Origin: JBCCTX01 sp964652565
GTDB taxonomy: Bacteria > Bacteroidota > Bacteroidia > J057
NCBI GenBank assembly: GCA_964652565.1
Contig: CAZZEC010000002.1
Location: 20,374-84,373 of the forward strand
Reading direction: 5' to 3'
Length of the DNA stretch: 64,000 nucleotides
Made by a program: the position numbers and the translations under genes. Positions 17,570 through 24,525 of the stretch are shown piece by piece; positions within the stretch are counted from its first letter, which is position 1, and every line of letters begins with the position of its first letter. The notes under the pieces were generated by a model that was given only the letters and a program-made list of their open reading frames with translations, made no database searches and was not told the origin of the DNA.

Positions 17570-18502
17570 TTACCAATTTCGTTCTTCCATATAAGCATCT
17601 AACTCCTCACGGGTCATTGGCAGCATATCTGGATTTTCATCTAACCAGCCTAGAAAATCCTCTTTTATTTCATCCGACCATCTTCCATCTATCTGGCCGG
17701 GAGTATAGGTACCCTCTCTCAGACGTTGATGGCCAAAGGCATCGCGTAAAGCAATAAATTCAGAGTTGATCACCACTTTTTCCAAGAGGTGTGGAGGTAT
17801 AAATATAACTCCCCCTTTTTTGGCTAGAATTACATCTCCAGGCAACACTGTAGCTCTTCCTATCCGGATGGGTATATTGATTCCCGTCATCATCATATGC
17901 TGGATAAATGAGGGGTCATACCCCTTAATCCAGGCATTGAATCCCTCTATTTCTTCCAAACCTTCCACATCGCGTACTGATCCATAGAAGATTACTCCAT
18001 TTTGAGAATTAGCATATATGGAATTTCCCAAATTATCCCCTATCAAGGTACCGTCTATAATTTTTCCAAAACCATCGGCAACATAGATATCCCCAGGCTG
18101 GAGTACGTCAATGGGCCAGGAATTAGTCCCTCCAATTCTTCCTTCCGCTTCTCCCTTTTCCTTGATCATGTCATCCATGTCCGGCCGGGTGGGCATATAC
18201 TGTGTGGTTACAGCTCTTCCCACCATCACCTGATCTGTATGCATGACCATCCAATCTCCCTCGAATTGGTTGTGATAACCCGAATTTCTCAATGTTCCCC
18301 AGGCTTCTTCTAAAGAAATATTTTTGAGTCTCTCAAGCAAATTATCACTCGTCTTGGGACGACCATCTTCAAAGCGCTCTCCCTCCCATAGTGGTGTTAA
18401 AGCGATGATCTCCTGGGCATCTGGGCTAATTGTAATTTCTTGCCCTAAAGCGAATAGCGTCAGACAAAAGGTCCAACAAGCAGTTAGTAGTAGTCTTTTC
18501 AT
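17570..18502 (-). CDS. Exported RraA-family protein (HMG aldolase/oxaloacetate decarboxylase-like)
   Basis: A 310-residue protein with a clear signal peptide (about 1-20) followed by an RraA/demethylmenaquinone methyltransferase-like fold. The family nucleotide/carboxylate site is conserved as GSVRD (R177, D178) with GDNLGNSIYAN upstream. Cytosolic relatives are metal-dependent class II aldolases cleaving 4-hydroxy-4-methyl-2-oxoglutarate, or bind RNase E. It is the first gene of the four-gene operon and immediately precedes the hydratase fusion. A pyruvate-releasing aldolase reaction is inferred. Element A2 lies in its upstream region. Confidence 0.85.
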   Translation of the reverse strand: MKRLLLTACWTFCLTLFALGQEITISPDAQEIIALTPLWEGERFEDGRPKTSDNLLERLKNISLEEAWGTLRNSGYHNQFEGDWMVMHTDQVMVGRAVTTQYMPTRPDMDDMIKEKGEAEGRIGGTNSWPIDVLQPGDIYVADGFGKIIDGTLIGDNLGNSIYANSQNGVIFYGSVRDVEGLEEIEGFNAWIKGYDPSFIQHMMMTGINIPIRIGRATVLPGDVILAKKGGVIFIPPHLLEKVVINSEFIALRDAFGHQRLREGTYTPGQIDGRWSDEIKEDFLGWLDENPDMLPMTREELDAYMEERNW

Positions 18503-18725
18503 CTTGAAAAATATGAGTTGTATATTAGAAAATATCTATTGTTGTTTTATAACTAATATAAAGAGAGTCCATAAATGAAAGGGTATAACATTTCTATTTT
18601 CTTTATTTTTCCACACTCCTAAATATTTCTTCAGTCTGTTCATTCCTTTCATCATCCTCCAATGTTTTTATATCTCTATCTAAATATAGTAAAAGAAACG
18701 GATCCTTTATAATAGATTATATTTC

Positions 18726-18848
18726 AGGGCAAACGCACCAAAATTTATAAATAATTCATTGTTAGTTAATTACGATTAAAATATTTATATATTGAATCAA
18801 TGTAAGCTACTGATTAGTAGCTGTTAATGATTTTAGTGCGTTTGCCCT
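18726..18848 (-). mobile_element. MITE-like element, family A copy 2 (inverted orientation)
   Basis: A 123-bp element with well-preserved terminal repeats (agggcaaacgcaccaaaat on the left, attttagtgcgtttgccct on the right). It runs in the opposite orientation to the other four copies. Flanking sequences gattatatttc and gattgtattta match at 9 of 11 positions, as expected for a decayed target duplication. It sits in the divergent promoter region between the RraA operon and the gene at 19005. Confidence 0.85.
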
Positions 18849-19004
18849 GATTGTATTTAGTTGTTCGTCTAACTTTAGTAGTTTAACATTTAGGTAAAAA
18901 TTTTCTATTTTCTAGCTGAATATGTATTTCATGGCTGAACGCTATCCAAGGATGTATGCCGACTTGCGTTTAAGTGCAAGGACACATTTAAATATGCTGT
19001 ATCA

Positions 19005-19880
19005 ATGAATGACCTCGTAAAACTTCTCGTTTTGATATGGGCTACTAATTTGATTATTGTAACTACTTCTACAGTTACTGCCCAGGTAACTATATCTGAA
19101 GGTATCTATGAAGACAGTCCGCATTTCATTATTGAGACTCCTTTTATGACTTGTTTCTATGATAAAGCTGGCGGAGGACTATCCAGGTTGTTAGATCGAG
19201 CGGGTAGAGATTGGATAGGGTTTAACCGTACACCCTGGGATCAGTACCCAGCTTCAGCAGCTTCATCTTATAGAGGAATACCTAACTTAGTGTTTAGATC
19301 CGACGATTCAGGAGCAGGACATCCAGGACATGATCAATGTAAGAGTGTTCTTGTATCAGATAACACTATCTTAACAACCTCTCTCAGCGAAAAATGGCAG
19401 TGGAAATGGACGTTTTTTGATGATCATGCGATGGTTGAATTGTTGAAGATTGATCCTGGTCATCCCTACTGGTTTTTATATGAAGGTATCCCAGGAGGTA
19501 TATTTGAACCCTCCAAGCAATATATAGGAAATGATCATAAAGGGCCCTACCGTGATGAATGGGATTATATTAAGGGAGAAATATTATATGATACACTACA
19601 GTGGATATATTTTGGACACGACGAATTCCCACGCGTGCTGTATCTTCTGCAAATGGAAAAGGATATGCTCACTGATACCTTTTCATATATGGGAAATACA
19701 AGGCAAGGAATCAATTCTCCAGATGGGATGGTAGTATTTGGTTTTGGAAGAAAAGCTAATGCTCAACCCTTAATAAACAAGCTACATACTTTTATTATAG
19801 GGTTTGTAGAGCAAAAAGTAACCTCTCCAGATGATCATCACAGTATCCAGACTATCATTGAATCTCATTTTGAAAGGTAG
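19005..19880 (+). CDS. Secreted protein of unknown function
   Basis: A 291-residue protein with a signal peptide (about 1-26). The mature part looks all-beta, with aromatic-rich strands (EKWQWKWTFFDDHAMVELL, HPYWFLYEGIPGG) and an early CFYDKAGGGLSRLLDRAGRDW segment resembling galactose-mutarotase-like or polysaccharide-lyase-associated beta-sandwiches. I do not recognise the exact family. It is divergent from the RraA-sulfatase operon and convergent with a CE7 esterase, so a role in carbohydrate binding or processing is a guess from context. Confidence 0.7.
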   Translation: MNDLVKLLVLIWATNLIIVTTSTVTAQVTISEGIYEDSPHFIIETPFMTCFYDKAGGGLSRLLDRAGRDWIGFNRTPWDQYPASAASSYRGIPNLVFRSDDSGAGHPGHDQCKSVLVSDNTILTTSLSEKWQWKWTFFDDHAMVELLKIDPGHPYWFLYEGIPGGIFEPSKQYIGNDHKGPYRDEWDYIKGEILYDTLQWIYFGHDEFPRVLYLLQMEKDMLTDTFSYMGNTRQGINSPDGMVVFGFGRKANAQPLINKLHTFIIGFVEQKVTSPDDHHSIQTIIESHFER

Positions 19881-19908
19881 ACTTACCTCCCTTAAACGTA
19901 ACTATAAA

Positions 19909-21267
19909 CTACTCTCCCCCTGTTAATTTTTGCATTAGCCACCGATTAGCTGCTTCGCGTTGCTCGGGATATGTCCAGTGTGCGGTTTCCAGAAAGGTGT
20001 GGAGTTCCTTTGGTGCATCAATCTCATTATATGCTGCATACATGGAGGTAGGAGGACAGACATTGTCATTATAGCCCCAAGAATACCATCCAGGCATGGT
20101 TAATTTGCGAGCAAAATTCACAACATCGAAGTAAGGGATATTTTCTGCCCATCTTGGATGAGTCTCTCTATCGTATGTCCTGAACATATGAGGCCATCCC
20201 CCAGCACGTCCCTCGAGATAGCCTGTCATATCACTCAGTGCTGGATAAAATGCAGCCAGATATTTTACTCGCTGATCTAGTCCTGCGGTTATGATAGATA
20301 GTGCACCTCCCTGACTTCCACCTGTAACTGCCAGGTTCTGTCCATCATATTCTGGTAAACTTTCTATGAAGTCAATGGCTCTCACACATCCTAAATACAC
20401 ACGCTTATAGTAATAATGATCCTTATCATCTAGGTTAATCGTTGGATACCCATCTAACGCTCCAGTTGCAAGGGATTGATACAATTCCGGGTCCAGGTTT
20501 ACGGGTATTCCATGTATTCCCACTTTAAAAACTATCACTCCCTGAGCAGCCCTGTCATCACGACCATAAGGACGTATTCCAGCGCCTGGCACATTCAATA
20601 TTGCAGGAAATTTTCCTTTAGCATTGGGAACTGATAGCATTCCATAAAATCGACTATTACCTCTCCATGACCGAGGCATCTTTACATTTTGAAGACTCAC
20701 GTGGTACACATTTATATCCGGTGTGCACAATTCGGGAACAAGTGTTAGCTCTGCATCAATAGGGAGTTGAGCTAATTCTTCTTTAGCTTGCTGCCAAAAA
20801 GCATCGAAATCTTCTGGCATTTCTACAGAGGGTTTAATTTGATCTGGCTCGAATCCTGCCGTCCCCCAATCTGTATAGGTTCGCCCCTCGTATTCCACAC
20901 TTACTTCGCATCTTACAAATCCGGGAGTATCCATTTTCATTCCTTGTAACTGGAAACTCCCCTCAGATATCTTCGCAGTACCTTCCTTTTGAGGAGGCAT
21001 CTGTTCTAAGCCAATCTTATATGTTATCTCAGCATTGGGTATAGACTGACCATTTCTCAACACTTCTACCTCAAAATCTACTTGTTCTCCAATTTCATAG
21101 GTCCAATCAGATTCTGTGGGTGTTACCACCACGTCTATTAATGTTTGGCTGGGTTGAGCAAAACATGTAGTGTATATCAACACTAGAGATAAGGAAAACT
21201 GTCTTAAGGATATCATGGAAGCATGATGAAAGCATATCTTTTTCATCTGAGAAATGTAAGGGTTCAT
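19909..21267 (-). CDS. Secreted CE7-family esterase (acetyl xylan esterase/cephalosporin-C deacetylase)
   Basis: A 452-residue protein with an N-terminal signal segment (about 20-37), an extra beta-sandwich-like domain (about 40-135) and an alpha/beta-hydrolase of the AXE1/CE7 family. The nucleophile elbow is TGGSQGG with S318; the acid is in GYNDNVCPP and the histidine in ETAHWTYPEQ. CE7 enzymes typically deacetylate xylo-oligosaccharides or small acetyl esters. The ATG at 21246 (MKKICFHH) is an alternative start. Element B1 separates it from hsp20. Confidence 0.9.
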   Translation of the reverse strand: MNPYISQMKKICFHHASMISLRQFSLSLVLIYTTCFAQPSQTLIDVVVTPTESDWTYEIGEQVDFEVEVLRNGQSIPNAEITYKIGLEQMPPQKEGTAKISEGSFQLQGMKMDTPGFVRCEVSVEYEGRTYTDWGTAGFEPDQIKPSVEMPEDFDAFWQQAKEELAQLPIDAELTLVPELCTPDINVYHVSLQNVKMPRSWRGNSRFYGMLSVPNAKGKFPAILNVPGAGIRPYGRDDRAAQGVIVFKVGIHGIPVNLDPELYQSLATGALDGYPTINLDDKDHYYYKRVYLGCVRAIDFIESLPEYDGQNLAVTGGSQGGALSIITAGLDQRVKYLAAFYPALSDMTGYLEGRAGGWPHMFRTYDRETHPRWAENIPYFDVVNFARKLTMPGWYSWGYNDNVCPPTSMYAAYNEIDAPKELHTFLETAHWTYPEQREAANRWLMQKLTGGE

Positions 21268-21312
21268 ATATAACTACTCTGTGTATATCTAATATCTTCA
21301 TTTATTCATGAC

Positions 21313-21475
21313 AATCCAACTATAGGTTAAACGCACCAAATTTTCGAAACGGTCAATACGAGTCATAAACATCGGTTTTGATAATTTTAATTTTCGAAGC
21401 AAAGTCTAAAAATGTGCATAGAATGGCTTGAATCGATACATGATAATTTTGATGCGTTTAACCTAATCCAACTAT
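21313..21475. mobile_element. MITE-like element, family B copy 1, with perfect 11-bp target duplication
   Basis: The element proper is 21324-21464 (141 bp). Its termini are aggttaaacgcaccaaattt and the complement of aattttgatgcgtttaacct, an imperfect inverted repeat of about 20 bp. The 11-mer aatccaactat occurs immediately before (21313-21323) and immediately after (21465-21475). I read the internal sequence as identical to the copy at 47474. It has no coding capacity. Confidence 0.9.
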
Positions 21476-21694
21476 GAGATACTGAGTCTTTTACTATTTT
21501 TCCAGAACGGTTGCATACGCTAATTTACCTTTATATGCAAATGATACTACTTACATATTGCCCCTACAGGACGCATCAGTTGTATGTACAACTGCCAGGA
21601 AATATAAGGTTTTACGTAATATTGTCGATTCGCCTATCAGTCTGTATGCAACTAGAAATAGCTATGATTCAATATGTAAAAAAAGGCAGCCCAG

Positions 21695-21766
21695 TGCCAA
21701 TATGACACAGCAAATCATAGGGATCATGCCATATTGACACAATTGCCCTTCTGGCATCACCTTTGA
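21695..21766 (+). promoter_or_regulatory. Candidate sigma-54 promoter with two upstream activator-like sites
   Basis: TGGCATCACCTTTGA at 21752-21766 fits the -24/-12 pattern TGGCAC-N5-TTGCA with two mismatches and correct GG-to-GA spacing. Upstream are two near-identical 13-mers of imperfect dyad form, TGCCAATATGACA (21695-21707) and TGCCATATTGACA (21727-21739). They are spaced 32 bp apart, about three helical turns, as expected for enhancer-binding activator sites. The hsp20 ATG is 46 bp beyond the -12 element. Inferred from pattern only. Confidence 0.5.
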
Positions 21767-21811
21767 AAGTATAGTGACAGATGTTTAACATTAAAAAAGG
21801 AGGATAATATT

Positions 21812-22243
21812 ATGGCATTACCAACATTTTATCGAGGATTTACACCTTCATTCAACAGCGCTTTGGAGGACTTTTTCAACGATGATTTCTTTGTTAATCG
21901 CGGTCCTTCTTACAACTCTCCAAGAGTCAACGTCATTGAGCACGACGATCACTTTATGATTGATCTTGCTGCTCCTGGGATGGAAAAAGAAGACTTTGAG
22001 TTGAAAGTGGAGGACAAAATCCTAAAAGTAAGGGCAGAGAAACGTGAGGAGAATGAAGAGAATCGTGGCAGATATGCCATGAGAGAATTTAAGTTTGGAG
22101 TTTTCGAAAGATCCTTTTCACTTCCCGAATCTATTGATGCTACTCAAATCGATGCAAAATATGACAAAGGGATCTTACACATTAAGCTTTCGAAGAAAGA
22201 GGAAGCAAAGAAAAGACCGCCGAGGTTAATCGAGATCCAATAA
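21812..22243 (+). CDS. Small heat shock protein Hsp20
   Basis: A 143-residue alpha-crystallin-type chaperone. The alpha-crystallin domain spans about residues 38-130 (VIEHDDHFMIDLAAPGM, the R-containing EFKFGVFERSFSLP and YDKGILHIKLSKKE). The C-terminal I-x-I oligomerisation motif is IEI just before the end. A strong Shine-Dalgarno (aaaggagg, 21796-21803) precedes the ATG, stronger than for most genes here. Upstream is a putative sigma-54 promoter with paired operators, and downstream a terminator hairpin, so it is a monocistronic stress gene. Confidence 0.95.
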   Translation: MALPTFYRGFTPSFNSALEDFFNDDFFVNRGPSYNSPRVNVIEHDDHFMIDLAAPGMEKEDFELKVEDKILKVRAEKREENEENRGRYAMREFKFGVFERSFSLPESIDATQIDAKYDKGILHIKLSKKEEAKKRPPRLIEIQ

Positions 22244-22279
22244 CGAGAAGAAAATTTGTATTAATGTTTGAATGAAGTG

Positions 22280-22318
22280 TAGGGGTAGTCTGTAACAGAC
22301 TTCCCCTATATCTTTTGT
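22280..22318 (+). terminator. Rho-independent terminator of hsp20
   Basis: Stem taggggtagtctg (22280-22292) pairs with cagacttccccta (22296-22308), 12 of 13 pairs, with a 3-nt loop, and is followed by a T-rich run. It lies 37 bp after the hsp20 stop. Confidence 0.75.
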
Positions 22319-22362
22319 ATCAACCATAGACCCCATATTGGGGTTATGATTTTAATGTTTTT

Positions 22363-22701
22363 CTATACAGAAAAGCTCTCTCCACAAGCGCAGGTACGAG
22401 AGGCATTGGGATTGGCAAAGTGAAAACCTTGCCCACTCAAACCCCCAGTGTAATCCAGTTCTGTACCGACAAGGAAAAGCAGGCTCTTCATATTCACAAA
22501 TATTTTCACCCCTTTATCTTCGATCACCTGATCGCCTGTCTGTTCCTGGTTGTCGAATTGCAGATTGTACATCAATCCAGAACAACCTCCTCCGTCGACA
22601 CTCACTCGTAGTCCATATGACTCATCATAACCTTCTTCTATCCTTAATTGTCTGATATGTTCTAAGGCAGTATCAGAAACTTTTATCATTGGTTCATCCA
22701 T
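22363..22701 (-). CDS. Iron-sulfur cluster assembly/carrier protein, HesB/IscA family
   Basis: A 112-residue A-type carrier. The three conserved cysteines appear in GGCSGLMY and the C-terminal CACGESF motif. It delivers Fe-S clusters to target apoproteins in the cytosol. It lies about 110 bp downstream of the cysteine desulfurase on the same strand, a sensible functional pairing. Whether it corresponds to IscA, SufA or ErpA cannot be settled from sequence alone. Confidence 0.92.
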   Translation of the reverse strand: MDEPMIKVSDTALEHIRQLRIEEGYDESYGLRVSVDGGGCSGLMYNLQFDNQEQTGDQVIEDKGVKIFVNMKSLLFLVGTELDYTGGLSGQGFHFANPNASRTCACGESFSV

Positions 22702-22812
22702 GTCTGGTATGTTTATATCTTTTGTTTGAATATAATATACGTGCAGAAAAGTAGAGAGTTTTTAACTGAAAATCAACTTTGAAATTGGCCCTACATCCAG
22801 GACTAAATAAAT

Positions 22813-24003
22813 TTAAGCATGCTTAAGCTGCCATTGAGGGCTTTTCTCCCTTAATTTATGGACCCCTTCCCGAACATGCTCAATGGCATAATCAATTTCA
22901 GGCTTAGTCGTAAATCTACCCAGGCTGAACCTAACAGACCCATATGCCTGTTGATCTTGCATTCCCATTGCCTTTAGCACATGAGAGGGTTCCATTGTAG
23001 CGGATGTACAGGCAGAACCTGTAGATACTGCTACATGCCGCATGGCATTGATCAGTGCCTGGCTATCTACATAGCCAAATGTCAGATTTGAGACATGCGA
23101 TAATCTTGCTTCCCGATGACCATTCCGAAATACTTCCGGCATTGTTAGCAGTTCGCTTTCCAAATGATCTCGAAGGACTCCCAATCGCGTAGACTCTGAA
23201 TCCATATCATGTATACAATATTCCACTGCCTTTGCCATACCTACGATACCTGGAACATTTAGGGTTCCACTTCTCACTCCCCGTTCATGTCCTCCACCTT
23301 CTATCAGCGGTAATACGCTTACTCTGGGATTTTTTCTTCTAAGATAAATTACACCTATGCCTTTAGGTCCATACAGTTTGTGTCCCGAACAAACCAACAC
23401 ATCCATTCCCAATGTATCCACATTGGTTGGGACTTTCCCGACGGCTTGAGTAGCATCTGTCATACATATCACTCCATGTTCATGCGCGATGTTAGCGATT
23501 TCTGAAAGAGGCTGTATTACGCCTGTTTCATTGTTTGCAAGCATCACACAAATAAGTATAGTACGCTCTGTGATACATTCCCTTAGTACTTCCAGATCTA
23601 TCATACCATATTCGTCAACAGGAAGATATGTAATTTGCTTACCCTGACTTTCCAGGCGCTTACATACATCCAGGACTGCTTTATGTTCAGTCTGTACGGT
23701 AATGATATGATCCCCTTTAGAAGAATATCTCTCAGCGATCCCTTTCAAGGCCAAGTTAATACCCTCTGTAGCTCCCGAGGTGAAATATATCTCCTGATCC
23801 AGACAACCCAACGCATCTGCCAATATTTTTCGTGATCGTTTTACTGCTTCAGCCGCCTCCCATCCAAATGGATGTGTAGAGCTAGATGCATTTCCATAGC
23901 TTCTCCTAAAAAATGGGAGCATTGCTTCCAACACTTCTTCTGCAACAGGTGTGGTGGAATTGTAGTCCAAATATATAGGTGTGTGAATCTCTTTAGGCTC
24001 CAT
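22813..24003 (-). CDS. Cysteine desulfurase, IscS/NifS family
   Basis: About 396 residues. PLP features: ATEGINLALKG in the cofactor loop, DATQAVGK, and the Schiff-base lysine in SGHKLYGPKGIG. The catalytic cysteine lies in the STGSACTSA loop, with the length typical of group I (NifS/IscS) enzymes. The frame opens at a GTG at 24006, but the ATG at 24003 is the better start. It supplies sulfur for Fe-S clusters and tRNA thiolation. gatC lies 63 bp upstream and the IscA-like gene downstream. Confidence 0.93.
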   Translation of the reverse strand: MEPKEIHTPIYLDYNSTTPVAEEVLEAMLPFFRRSYGNASSSTHPFGWEAAEAVKRSRKILADALGCLDQEIYFTSGATEGINLALKGIAERYSSKGDHIITVQTEHKAVLDVCKRLESQGKQITYLPVDEYGMIDLEVLRECITERTILICVMLANNETGVIQPLSEIANIAHEHGVICMTDATQAVGKVPTNVDTLGMDVLVCSGHKLYGPKGIGVIYLRRKNPRVSVLPLIEGGGHERGVRSGTLNVPGIVGMAKAVEYCIHDMDSESTRLGVLRDHLESELLTMPEVFRNGHREARLSHVSNLTFGYVDSQALINAMRHVAVSTGSACTSATMEPSHVLKAMGMQDQQAYGSVRFSLGRFTTKPEIDYAIEHVREGVHKLREKSPQWQLKHA

Positions 24004-24065
24004 CACTAATATAACGCTGGATACCGTCTTGGGTTTGGGTATACTAAATTAAACTATTAGTATTG

Positions 24066-24356
24066 CTAGTCTTTGACGACTTTGGGTACCACAAAAAATC
24101 TACCGTCGGAATCTGGCGCATTCTTTAATGCTTCCTCGCGACTTACCTGACCCGTTATTTCGTCTTCCCGTAGGTGATTTACCTCGTTTGTTACATGGAT
24201 CAACGGCTCAACTTGAGACGTATCTACTTCTTGCAATTTTTCTACGAAATTCAGAATCCTTTGAAACTCCTCTTTGTATTGTTCCCGTTCTGAATCATTA
24301 AAAGAAAGCATGCTTAATTTCTCGATCTTATCTAGTAGTTGATCTGTGATTTTCAT
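24066..24356 (-). CDS. gatC: Asp/Glu-tRNA amidotransferase subunit C
   Basis: A 96-residue GatC: ITDQLLDKIEKLSMLSF, then a helical ILNFVEKLQEVDTSQVEPLIHV and the C-terminal LREDEI and DGRFFVVPKVV. GatC stabilises the GatAB complex that amidates Glu-tRNA(Gln) or Asp-tRNA(Asn). gatB is about 27 kb away (51188-52648) and gatA is not in this window, so the complex is encoded at dispersed loci. Confidence 0.93.
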   Translation of the reverse strand: MKITDQLLDKIEKLSMLSFNDSEREQYKEEFQRILNFVEKLQEVDTSQVEPLIHVTNEVNHLREDEITGQVSREEALKNAPDSDGRFFVVPKVVKD

Positions 24357-24444
24357 AAGGTGTGTTGAAAGTTGAATGTACCCTGGAAATATCAGAGCAG
24401 GGAATTTAACAATACATGGCTGTATATTGGAATATAATATAAAA

Positions 24445-24482
24445 AATAGGGGTAGAAAAGATCAATTTTTTCTACCCCTATT
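24445..24482 (-). terminator. Rho-independent terminator of clpC
   Basis: A perfect 15-bp stem (aataggggtagaaaa 24445-24459 with ttttctacccctatt 24468-24482) and 8-nt loop. On the minus strand it is followed by a T-rich run (TTTTTATATT). It lies 44 bp past the clpC stop. Confidence 0.8.
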
Positions 24483-24525
24483 GATTTATAATGCTTGGTG
24501 ATATCGAAAATCCTCTACACTGAGA

